Positions 11,120 to 21,125 of a stretch of DNA of 64,000 bases are shown piece after piece (the stretch's first letter is position 1; each line of letters starts with the position of its first letter). The notes under the pieces were generated by a model, which saw nothing but the letters and a program-made list of their open reading frames with translations, was not told where the DNA came from and ran no database searches. Source of the DNA: Nageia nagi (lineage: Eukaryota > Pinophyta); NCBI GenBank assembly GCA_050084985.1, contig JBITNC010000002.1, positions 806,001 through 870,000 on the forward strand, in the 5' to 3' direction. The position numbers and the translations under genes are program-made.

Positions 11120-11185
11120 TTCTCTTTGTTGATTAGAGTAAGAGTCTTGATATCTCCTTACTTGGCAATTAAGTGGTGATGATAA

Positions 11186-12409
11186 TTATGCCCAAGCTTG
11201 ACTCTTTTGGTTTACATAAATTTTTACATCATGCTTTTGTCTTATCTCTTCTTGTCTCATTTTGTCGATAAACTCATTGAAGGTTTTTTCATGTTGATCA
11301 TGAGAATAACATGCTTGTTGTTGTTTATGGGATTCCCTTTGCAAAATATTCTTAGGTTTTTCATCATAGAAAATATTTATAAGTAATTTATTTGTTGTAT
11401 GGCTATCTTCTTTATCACATTCCCAATTTTTCATCAAGCTAGTTTGATATTTTGAAGGTATTTTTAGTGTGTTCGAACAACATTCATCCTCATAAAACTT
11501 TGTATCATTATCATGATGTGTTGTTTCCCCACATGGATGTTCATTCCTAAGCTTATGTGTGTTAGCTTTGGAAATTTTATTTTTATATTTTTCATTTCTT
11601 TGTGATTGAAATTCTTGAGATTCAGTGATACAATCTATGGATTTTTTAATTCTTATGTGAGGCCCTCCAATTTCTACTTGTAATGAGAATGAACAAGTTT
11701 CATCCTTGAACTCAAGAATATCATGAGATTCATGGGAATCAATAGAAGGTCTTGTAGCCTCAAGAAGGGGAGGAGAATGAAATTGCAATTCTGAGGAATG
11801 CTCTGAAAGGTCCTCAAGATTCACGTCAAACTCCTCTTCTTTAATATCATATTCCTCCCAAGGTGGGGGTGAAGACATCAAGGTGTCTAACTCTAGGAGG
11901 TCATATGATTTAGCATAGGATGTTGCATCAAGGCCTTTGGCATTAATACTCGATTCATCACTTAGCAAATTGGATTCATTAGGTTCAATAGTCTCGAAAG
12001 GAGATGCACCACAAGATTTTAATTTGATGAGATGTGTCGATGAGTTTTCAATCTTTATGATGGGCTCATTATTTTTAGTGTCAAACTTATCCCATGATGA
12101 GGGTGAAGGAATGGAAGAACTATACTCTAGCTCTTCATGGGATCTAACAAGGCTTTCTGAGGATTGAAGAAGAGGTATGGTACATTGTTCTATCTTTGCT
12201 AAATATGCTAAAAGCTTTTCAATGTCAATACAAAAATCATTCTTCATGACCTTTGAAGTAGAATAAGTATCTAAAGTTGACTTGGCAAGAGGTGACCATA
12301 GTCTTTGTATTTTTGGTTTTACTTTGATAGGAAAAGGAACATAATTTAAAAGTGCAACCAAGACAAACCTCATAATGATAAAATTTAAAGGCCTTTTAAT
12401 TGTTCTCAA
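11186..12409 (-). CDS. Orphan ORF1 upstream of gag in the Tat-like element (407 aa, unknown function)
   Basis: The longest uninterrupted frame of the window. It starts near a basic, slightly hydrophobic N-terminus (RPLNFIIMRFVLVALLNYVPF), then becomes strongly acidic and Ser-rich (SHEELEYSSSIPSPSSWDKFD, LMSSPPPWEEYDIKEEEFD), with two related 'SS(P)P..W(D/E)..D' modules at ~residues 100 and 179. The C-terminus is His/Lys/Gln-rich. I recognise no domain. Ogre and some Tat elements carry an extra ORF here, so position suggests the equivalent, but this is positional inference. A frame at 11937-12167 on the other strand is its shadow. Confidence 0.65.
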   Translation of the reverse strand: MRTIKRPLNFIIMRFVLVALLNYVPFPIKVKPKIQRLWSPLAKSTLDTYSTSKVMKNDFCIDIEKLLAYLAKIEQCTIPLLQSSESLVRSHEELEYSSSIPSPSSWDKFDTKNNEPIIKIENSSTHLIKLKSCGASPFETIEPNESNLLSDESSINAKGLDATSYAKSYDLLELDTLMSSPPPWEEYDIKEEEFDVNLEDLSEHSSELQFHSPPLLEATRPSIDSHESHDILEFKDETCSFSLQVEIGGPHIRIKKSIDCITESQEFQSQRNEKYKNKISKANTHKLRNEHPCGETTHHDNDTKFYEDECCSNTLKIPSKYQTSLMKNWECDKEDSHTTNKLLINIFYDEKPKNILQRESHKQQQACYSHDQHEKTFNEFIDKMRQEEIRQKHDVKIYVNQKSQAWA

Positions 12410-14376
12410 TAATTCAAGATTTATATGGATCTAGAGTGACTGACACATGCCTATGTTTCTATTTGTTACAAAGGGGGTTCAAAGTAAAAAACTTAGATAA
12501 AATCAACTTTTAACGTCTTTTAAACCTATTCCTTTGTATGACCTATTATATCATTCCATGAATAAAACATGTCAATTGAGTATTTGAACACATAAACAAA
12601 AATCATAAAAGAAATTTTATTTTTATCTTTTATATTATGTTTTCGAGAAAATAATTTAATGCACAAACATCCTATATGCATACTTACTTTTAACGATGTT
12701 ATTATCTTTTTTAACTTTTTCACATATTTTTAATGTTTGAGTTAAATGAACGATATGAGTTGTTCACTTTTAGTCTTTTAATTTTCCTAGTTTGTTTTGA
12801 CTAGTCAAGTGTTAAACAAGGTAGGTTGGGTAATTCTAAGTAATATTCACAAGTTTCTATGGCTCTTAGCTTGGTTCTAGAAGAGTCTCCTTTTTTGAAT
12901 CCTACCTAAAGGAGAGTCACCTTGGTCATTACCTCCAAGTGTAACTGGCTCTATGGCTTCAAGTGTGTTATGTCGGTGGGTACAAAGAAGTAAGAATTAA
13001 CGGTTGGTAGTGACATCCAACTCATTAATGTTCAATTATTCCTTTAAGGCCTTATGAAATGCATTTAAACAAGTAAAGTACATTTATGCATACTACCCTC
13101 CCAAACATTCATGTCCATTTACTTATCTTATCTTAATGTGATGCAATCAAAAGTTTATTTTAAGTGGATCTTGACCTTGAAAACCCCGTTGTTCTTTTTA
13201 ATTATAATGTGATTCATTATCCAACCTCTTAATGATGTTCATTAACTCCTTCCAGCTGTGAAAGTTTTATATGTGATAAATTTCCTCTTTTTACTAGTCA
13301 CATATCTCTTTGACCTCCAATGGCGTGGTAAGAGCAGACTTAGTAAAAAGCCATTAAGTGTGGATAAATTAATTAAGTTAGGTTCAATTATTCCTCCAAG
13401 AGTCACCTCCCTTCAACCTCCAATGGAGTGGTAAGGGCAGACCACTTTAAGAGTGTTAATGTGAAGTAAATTTTCAAATAAAATGTGAATAAATTTTACC
13501 TCTTTCACTTAACTTATTTCTGATCACTTAGGATCGCTTGAAGCGCAAAAGTGAGAGCATACTTTGTTAAGTGAAAGTATTTAATGCGTTTGAACCCCTC
13601 CAATTAATTAACCTTTTAATATGATTTGTACTACCCAAAAACTCGATTTATTTCATTAAGTTCATTCCAAATTAAGTGTGATTCATTTACCTATTCCAAT
13701 GGTGTAAGTATTTATGTGTAGTAAATTGCCTCCTCTTACTAGTAAGAGGTCATTAGGTGTAGATAAATTAACCCAATTAATGATAGTGTGAGTGTGAAAG
13801 AAAAGAAAAGTTAATTTACCCCTTCTTATCAAGTCTATTCTGGTCACCTTAGATCGCACGAAGCAAAAAGGGAGAGCATAAGTAGACAAGATAAAAAGTA
13901 TTAATGTGTACGTACCCTTCACCCAAAGCATGAAAATAAATACATAACTTCATGTAAATTAATAAAAGATATGCATTTAACCTTTTCTACCCATTCTTAT
14001 ATGCACTCTAGGCAAAGGAATCACATTCAAAAATATCCTTCCATAACATAATTTTATTTTATTTTTTCAGAAATAACAAAAAGAGATAAAATGACCTAGA
14101 ACGGGTCGCCAGTGTTTAGACAGGAAACACTGGCATTTGGTTACAATCGTCGACATTTGATAACAGTCACTGGCATTTAGTCTAGATTAATTTGCAAAAC
14201 ATTGGCATTCCTTATGAGTCACCGACGTTCGATACCATTCACCGGTGTTTCTGCAACAAATTCTTGAAAAAGCACAGAACCCGAAATTTGAAGTTAGTAT
14301 ACGAAAAAATTTGAAAAAACTAGAAAATAGAAAGGTAGAATCATAAACAAAAAATCTCCCTCTCAATAATGGAGGG
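12410..14376 (-). other. Untranslated leader of the Tat-like element
   Basis: About 2 kb between the primer site and ORF1, stop-rich on both strands. It carries repeated phrases such as ACCTCCAATGGCGTGGTAAG (13314) / ACCTCCAATGGAGTGGTAAG (13417), and two copies of a block (GATCACTTAGGATCGC.TGAAGC at ~13522, GGTCACCTTAGATCGCACGAAGC at ~13844). The part at 12530-13150 is clearly homologous to 60310-60870 in the related element (CATACTTAC.TTT, AAGGTAGGTTGG, CCAACTCATTAATGTTCA). Confidence 0.7.
14108..14134 (-). promoter_or_regulatory. 10-bp perfect hairpin in the element leader
   Basis: GCCAGTGTTT (14108-14117) and AAACACTGGC (14125-14134) are exact reverse complements with a 7-base loop, about 250 bases downstream of the primer site in the transcript. 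Related CACTGGC/CACCGACG/CACCGGTG motifs follow up to 14250 and occur again in the LTR. A leader stem-loop could be involved in RNA packaging or dimerisation. That is inference only. Confidence 0.6.
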
Positions 14377-14394
14377 GCCCTCCTTCTAGCGCCA
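14377..14394 (-). promoter_or_regulatory. Primer-binding site (TGGCGC type)
   Basis: On the minus strand the 5' LTR ends in CA, then TTC, then TGGCGCTAGAAGGAGGGC. TGG complements the CCA end of a tRNA, and the position is right for (-)-strand priming. I cannot name the tRNA from memory with confidence. Confidence 0.7.
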
Positions 14395-14397
14395 GAA

Positions 14398-15244
14398 TGT
14401 TGCAATGAAAATTGAGCTGGAATATAGAATAAAATAAAATAAAAATTATTCTTCAATCTTCATTGAACCTCAAATTATATAACATAGATAGACATGTTGT
14501 AATTGCAAAATGATATTCAACCTTAGTTCAAACTATAATTTGCCCTTAGAAGGGACTTTTACAAATGCCATTTGCCAAAATGAAGGTATTAGATATTCAT
14601 TGTTTTAGTTTGCTTGCTTCTCTCCTTGATGTAGACAACCTGTAAATCCTACACACATGCAAAAGACAATAACATCAAAGCATCTATGTATGACACATAT
14701 TAAATTGAAGTTAACATAAAATAATAAAATGTATAAGCTCATAAGATTTTGGCAGCATTACCCTACTTCAAATTTGGGTCTAGATCCTCCATTTTTGCTT
14801 TGTATTGGCTAGTATTTATAGATTTTGGATGAGATGTTTCAAGGCTGGTAAGAGGAAGTGAATAGCCACCATAGGTCGTAATTGACCCCCTCTATCCACC
14901 TCATCTTGGAAGAACGAAGTGTTCCAACTTCCTTTTACTATTTTGGCTTCTATTCGGCTGTTACAGAGTCACTGGCATTTAGATGTCGAATGCCGATGAC
15001 TGGCTCAAAATGTTGGCGTTTGTAGGTGAACGTCAGCGACTGGTTAACAATTTTATAACAACATTAAAATGACCACCAAATAGTCAATTTGTATCGAAAA
15101 GGGGTCATGTGACCACTCGTTTTGTATGTACTCGATGAGAGCTATCCAATAATGGAGTTTTCAAGCTTGTTTTAGGCTTATATAAAGATTTATGATTATT
15201 TCAATGTTTACTAGTTAAAAAGGGGACATTTTTAGGTGTCTACA
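14398..15244 (-). repeat. LTR (right, 5' LTR of the minus-strand element)
   Basis: TGTTGCAATG..GTGTCTACA, 847 bp, nearly identical to 3185-4031. As the 5' LTR it should hold the element's promoter, but I did not find an unambiguous TATA box. Confidence 0.93.
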
Positions 15245-15249
15245 CATAT
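15245..15249. repeat. Target-site duplication CATAT, right
   Basis: Pairs with 3180-3184. Confidence 0.92.
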
Positions 15250-16170
15250 GACTTTATGACTATCTAAAATAAGAAGTTTTCTACCATTGAATACTAGAAC
15301 TAGACGCACAACAAAAGTATTCAAATAGTCTAAACTAGAATTAATAGATTGCTCATCTTCATGTAAGGTTAAAAAGGAATCATCAAAAAAGTGACCATTA
15401 ATAAGTTGCAAGGGGTAATTAGGTAGAGAAATTCCATGAATAACACCCTGCTCAGCTTTATGTGCCAAAAGATAACCAAAAGCTTCAGTAGCCAAGATAA
15501 ACAAAAGGGGGCCAAAGGGAAACCTTGACGAATAGAATGGGCAAGAGTGATGGGAGTGGATCGAACATAATTCATGGTAAGAATAGCAGAGGCATCTATA
15601 AAGAGCATTCAGATAGACTAAATAAATATTGGGCCAAACCCAAGAGCCTGAAGCATATATAATATAAAATTCCATTCATTTTTATCGTAGGATTTTTTTA
15701 AATCAATTTTAATAAATAATGCTTCTTGATTAGAGATTCTTGACCATTCCATTCCTTCCTAGACTGCAATAACATTATCTAAAATATATCAACCTTTGAC
15801 AAAACCTATTTTCTTAGGTTGAATAATCAGAGGAAGCAAAGGCTTGAGCTTAAGAGCTAAAGCTTTGGAAATAATTTTATAGCTCATATTCAACAAAGTT
15901 ATAGGCCTCCAATTGGTGATGATTCTAGGATCTCCTTCCTTAGGGATGAAATTAATATTACATTTATTGATTAGCTAGCCCAAGGAGCTAGTGACCATGG
16001 CTACAATGTACACTTGTAGAAGATCGATGTCAATTAAATCCCAAAATTCTTTGTAAAATTCATATGGAAATCCATTAATTCTAGGGGCTTTTTCATTGGC
16101 CATATGAGAAAGAGCAATCTTAAGATCCTCTAGATAAAGATGATAATCATAAATATTCCTTTTAGCCTTT
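15250..16170 (-). pseudogene. LINE reverse transcriptase, fingers and palm
   Basis: Phrases in order on the minus strand: HMANEKAPRINGFPYEFYK (the K(S/A)PG.DG motif), FIPKEGDPRIITNWRPITLLN, YKIISKALALKLKPLLP, GFVKG, KIDLKKSYDK (palm motif A, Asp kept), RQGFPLAP (motif B) and FFDDSFLTLHED (motif C, double Asp kept). They need at least one frameshift near 15610-15675 and several in-frame stops (SSLG-stop-LINK, VKG-stop-YILD). In a working element it would copy LINE RNA at a nicked target. Confidence 0.85.
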
Positions 16171-17113
16171 AGAAATCCTCAAAGATATAACAGAGAAGCA
16201 CTCTTGAATGGCTTATTATCGAGAAATAGTTACAAGGTGAGCAGAAAAATCTTATTAGTAATGAGACACAAAAGTGCTAATAATATCAGGAAGGGAAGTG
16301 AAATAAACACCTTCTACATGAATGACATGAAACTAAGTGGCATAAATAGGTGGCAAAGGCATTCAAAAAAATCCTTAGAGAATTTATCACCCACCTTGAG
16401 CTAATTCATTTTAGCTCATAGTTGAGCTCCTTTAGCTTCATAAAGATCAACTTTTCTAATTTCATGGTGCAAAGCTACAACATGAGCTTGAACAGGTTGA
16501 CTAAAAGGGTTTGCCTCTAACTAAAGGGTGGCTCTTGCAAGATTTACCCAAAGAGTAGTGTTTTCTTTCCTTCTCGTATTTTCTACCTCAATGGTAAGAG
16601 TATAGAGAGTAGAGGTAGTTCTTATGATGGCATCATTCCACCAATAGATCCATCCTATAGCCCTAGAATGTTGGGAAATAACATTCCAAATGTAAAAAAT
16701 ATGGGCTTTCATTGAGTCACTTTGTAGAAAAGAGACATTAAGATAAAATTGGGAAGTGAAAACCCTATGAGAGGTGTGCTCTTGAGAGATATCAGATAAA
16801 ATAGGAGCATGATCAAACAAGGTGGTATAAGGAAAAACCATCACAAAGGGGTTTGAGGGAGATACTCAAGTAAAATGAAAGGAATCACTTTTTGATAACA
16901 TAGCATGATCAAGTCTTTTGAGAACTCGAGCCTCATCATTTTGGAATTTGGACCAAGTAAACCATTAAGCTTTGGGAAAGGCTTCAAGGTTAAAAAATAG
17001 TTGGAATAAAAAAGACTAAGTTTGTTTTTATATGAAAAACTAAGCCTCTCTTTCTCCCACAGTCCATCGCTAAGGAGATTGACTTTTCTTATTTGATTAG
17101 TTCTACACCATGT

Positions 17114-17480
17114 TTAAAACCTAGCTAAAAAAGGGTAGCGATAATGTAAGCCACCTCCATAAGGTACATTGATCTTATGCATCATTAGAAGCATAGATAT
17201 TGATAATGTCAAAAGGCTTACCATGCAAGTCAAGCAAAACCGAAACCGCTTGGTTGGAAGGGTCAACCCCCAAAGAAATAACATTTGAACACCATCTTGG
17301 GGAAATGAAAGTGACAGTACCTCCACTCCTAAGAGAATGATTGGTATGAAAATAAAGGCTCCTTGACCAAAGAAAAGACTAGGTACACTAAAGAATGAAG
17401 TCAATAATTTTGATCTCTTGCAAATAAATAACATCAAGATTACCATACAAGTGAGCAACATTAGATAACTCACTACAGAT
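17114..17480 (-). pseudogene. LINE APE-type endonuclease fragment
   Basis: In the right frame the minus strand reads SGGTVTFISPRWCSN, VDPSNQAVSVLLDLHGKP and FDIINIYASNDAQDQ. This is the S-G-G/W...V...NVYAP-type region of plant LINE endonuclease. The open frame of 119 residues here is a shifted reading of the same DNA. Confidence 0.75.
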
Positions 17481-18130
17481 TGTGTACTAATGAACTAGAT
17501 TTGTCATTCCTCTGACATACCAAAAATAAAAAATCATTAAGGAGTTTCATGTACCTAAAGATCCATGCTATCCTCAGAGTCATTTAAATTAGCTAGGGCC
17601 CCAAAAGCATTAGTATCACCTTGAGAAAATACTACTTGGTGATGGGTGTCAAAATTTTACTATCTCTTATCTGTATGGTAATCAAATCCCTCTTGATGAG
17701 GAATGTAGGAATTGCAAGACTTGTAGCTTAAATTTTCCTCTACTCCTTACACTGAAGGAGGAGAAGAGAAAATAGAGGCAATTGAAGACCCTAACCAAAT
17801 GGAGGAACCAAAAGTTTCAAACATCATAGGAAACTAAACAACCATTCTGACTATAGAACAACTGGGGGAGGTTGAGAAATAACTATATTTTTTAGTGTTG
17901 TAAGGGCCACAGGGGTTGGCTATTCTTTCACCAAAATAAGTTGTTAAGGAACAACATTTGGTTCTTAAGCTTTGGATAGGCACTTACAATGGTTGGAAAC
18001 CACCTACCAATAAATGAATATAAAGGAGTATTCTTCAAGTTTTTATTGGCTAGACTCCTTCCAACAAAAGATCCAAATTTTTCCCATTAAATTCTTATAA
18101 TGAAATTTATTCTTGTTGAACTGTCATATT

Positions 18131-19039
18131 ATCTTTTGCTCCATTAACAAAGGAAATAGTAGCAAAGAGTTGATTTCAACTCTTATATATTCTACATATT
18201 AAAATCCATATATATTCTACTACAATATGAACCTTTTATCTTCTAATTGTTTTATCTCACTAACTAACTAGCATCCTCTTCTCTATATGTGAGAAGAGTC
18301 TTTATTATTTTCTAAAACCAAACTATATATATGATAAATGTATTACAATTATAAAATAATAATAAACACTATATTTCACTTTAATTGTTGAAATACAATC
18401 TTCTACTTTTATTATGTATCCCATTTCGATGCTTCAAACCTATAGAAGATGTGATACCTATTGGTTTATATATTATGCATCCAATGTGAAAGATATGTAA
18501 CCCTAGTATCTATAAATTATCTCTATATTTGTGATAGTCATGATTTTCCATATCTAGCTAATCTTGAATATCCCATATTTGGTTATTTTATATCCAAAAT
18601 ATTGGTCTTGAATTTACAAAAACTCTAAATGAATTTATGATATGCTCCTTTGAATCATGATTGTACATGAAAACTATTATGATTCATTACCTAAATATAG
18701 AGTGCATTTAACTTGGAAAAATTATGATAGTTGGGAAAATATTGTATACATCATTAATTTTGCAATATTGGATCTTTTCTTTATCCATAAACTATTTTTA
18801 ATGCAATTATCGAATAGAAGCAGCTCTCAAAATTTTGAAAAGTTTAGAGTATGTTTGATCTCTCAAAATTGGTCTGTATCATCCTTAATGCTTACTATTT
18901 TTAAACATGGACATCCAATATTTTAACATATGCTAAATATTTTGATTCCTAAGTTAAAATAATAATGGAACATTACTCTGAATACCTATTTTAGTTCAGA
19001 GAGAAATATTTAACCAATAAATCATATTTATCAAACTTT
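18131..19039. other. AT-rich intergenic sequence
   Basis: An 89-codon frame at 18657-18926 has no family resemblance that I can see. No repeat or RNA gene recognised. Confidence 0.5.
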
Positions 19040-19520
19040 GGTGCAGTCTTCTCCTTAAACCTTATGTTGAAGTATTTTTTTCTTTCATTGAGTTCTCTAT
19101 TGAGGTCTTATGTTCTTACACTAAGGACTTCCTCAATTCTGAAGTATTATTTTCTTACATTGAAATCTTATTTATTTCATTCACATAGAGGTCCTACATT
19201 GAGGTCATCTATACCTATGTTGAGATCTTGTTCCTTTTATTTTTGCTAAGGTCCTACATTGAGGTATTCCTTAATGCTATCTTTGCAACTTGTATTGAGG
19301 TCATCCTCAGAGTTATGTTTCTTATTATGCTACACTAAAGTCATCTTAAGTGTTATCTTTCTTTTAATCTTGCATTAAGATCATCATCAATGTTATCTTT
19401 CTTTTGATCTTGGGTTGAGGTCACCCTCAATGCACTATCTTTTAATCTTATGTTTGGGTATTCCTTGGCACTCCTTTCTAAAGTAATGCACTAGGGTTTC
19501 TTTACATGGTGATAGATGAG
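19040..19520. repeat. Degenerate minisatellite-like array (TTGAGGTCAT family)
   Basis: At least ten variants of (C/A)(A/T)TTGAGGTC(A/T)T(C)C/TT, such as CTACATTGAGGTCATC, CTTGTATTGAGGTCATCCTC and GGGTTGAGGTCACCCTC, are spaced about 25-60 bases apart and joined by TTATCTTTCTTTT. The phase drifts, so this is an old array. Confidence 0.7.
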
Positions 19521-19889
19521 TCCTATAGTGACTTCAATATTATGGTTTCAAGGTAGCATATTGAATTATTCTAACAAGTTATTTTTGTCATCAAAATACA
19601 TTTGTATTTGTGCAAAAATATCTAAAAGTATATCATAAAGTATAAAATATCAACAAGTAATAAATACACATCTTTACCACTAGTTAGATTAATTAAGCAT
19701 AGAAAACCATGCATTTCTATTACTAGGCCATTTAATGCTAAAATGAGACCATTTTTTGGTTTCATCACCACCCACCAAGTATTCTTCTATGTATCTTTTC
19801 AAGCAATTCCATGCTTATAGAATAAAATTTTCTAGGATCTTTTTTGTAAAACCTATTTTATGTGTATCTTGTAATCACTATAGACCATG
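19521..19889. other. AT-rich sequence with no recognised feature
   Basis: Nothing supported. The right edge may contain the most decayed PPR-derived unit (CAAGCAATTCCATGC near 19800). Confidence 0.4.
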
Positions 19890-21125
19890 AAATTATATTT
19901 ATATCATGCATCTTGTCAAGAAATTCTCATGCCTTTTGTATTCTTTCACGTTTTACATACATGTGATCTATTATGGCATTCACAACCACAATATTTAATT
20001 TACAGGCATTGAACTTACACACATCCACACACCCAATTTAGTTTTTATAGGTATTTTGATAGTATTTTATCAAAAAATTCCTAATCCTTTTGTATTCTTC
20101 CATATTTTACATACATGCGATCTATTAGGGAACTCATAATAAGAACATTTAATTTCAAGCACCAAGTAGACACATCCACACACCCAATTCAAGTTTTTTG
20201 GTAGTATCTTGTCAAACAATTCTTGTGCCTTATGTATTCCTCCATATTATACATATATAAGATCTATTAGGTCACTCATAACAATAGCATTCAATTTACA
20301 AGCACCAAGTAGACACATTTATACACATAGTTCATATTTTATAGGTATTTTGGTAGTCTCTTGTCAAATAATTCTTATCGTCATGTATTTTTTTACATTT
20401 TTCATATATTTGATCTATTAGGGCACTCACAACCACATTATTTGATTTATAAGCACTAAGTGGAAACACCCACATACCCAATTAATATTTTATGGTTTTT
20501 TTGGTAGTATCTTGTCAAATAACTCTCGTTCCTTATGTATTATTTCACGATTTGCATACATGTGATCCATTAGGGTACTCACAACCATAACATTTTATTT
20601 ATAAGAACCAAGTAGACACATCCACACACCTAATTCAAGCTTTATGGTTATTTTAGTATTGAAGTTAAAAGCACCCTTAGGATAATCTGCATGACCAAGA
20701 AGGTCAATAATGCATGTATAATGATTCATCCTAGGAATAATACAATAAGAGTCCCTCATGGTGTAAGGGTTTATTTTGCATTTTGCATACATATTTATCA
20801 GGGAATTCAAAACCACAACATTCAATTTATAAGAACCAAGTAGATACATCCACATACCCAATTTAGGTTTTATGGGTACTTTGGCAGTGAAGTTCAAAGC
20901 TCCCTCATGATAGCCTGCATGGCCAAGAAGGTCAACAATGCATGTATAATGAATTATTCAAGGAGTAATGTAATAAAAGTCACTCATGGTGTGAGGGTTT
21001 ATTCCACATTTTGCATACATATCTATTAGGGCATTTGGAACCAAAACATTCAATTTACAAGAACCAATTAGACATGTCTAAACACCTAGTTTAGGTTTTA
21101 TGGGTAGTTCGATAGTGAAGTATAT
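19890..21125 (-). pseudogene. PPR protein pseudogene, tandemly expanded
   Basis: The minus strand repeatedly encodes PPR-type phrases: NVVVLNSLINMYAKC (20595-20897), LNAIVMSDLIDLIYV.YGGIH followed by KAQELFDKIPKNL (~20290-20180), and MNHYTCIIDLLGHADYPKGA followed by KLELGVWMCLLGSYK, which resembles the C-terminal repeats of plant organelle PPR proteins. On the plus strand the unit shows as CACAC.CCCAATT.A.GTTTT plus AACCA.AA(C/T)ATT.AATTTA. It recurs near 20026, 20178, 20322, 20470 and 20622 (period ~150 bp), then 20850 and 21078 (period ~228 bp). All units have stops. PPR proteins bind organelle RNA; this copy cannot. Confidence 0.75.

Larger units (their letters stand above)
3185..15244 (-). 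mobile_element. Ty3/gypsy Tat-like LTR retrotransposon with gag and protease but no RT/INT
   Basis: A 12,060-bp element with two 847-bp LTRs (TG..CA), a polypurine tract beside the left LTR, a TGGCGC-type primer site beside the right LTR and a 5-bp duplication CATAT. Transcription would run right to left: LTR, ~2-kb leader, ORF1 (12409-11186, continuing to 10715), gag-protease (10277-9057, then 9047-8556), ~4.5 kb noncoding, LTR. The gag and protease resemble the Tat/Ogre branch, where an extra ORF before gag is known. I found no RT, RNase H or integrase phrase anywhere inside, so the element must have been non-autonomous. It sits in a LINE in the same orientation. Confidence 0.88.
15250..18130 (-). 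mobile_element. LINE 5' part: ORF1 tail, endonuclease and reverse transcriptase, degenerate
   Basis: Minus-strand order from the right: an ORF1-like stretch with LYSFIGRWFPTIVSAYPK (~17.97-18.05 kb), an APE-type endonuclease (17114-17480) and a reverse transcriptase (16170-15250). The frame is broken by many stops. The sequence resumes at 3179 after the inserted LTR element, so the LINE is about 5 kb without the insertion. Its 5' boundary is approximate. Confidence 0.85.
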
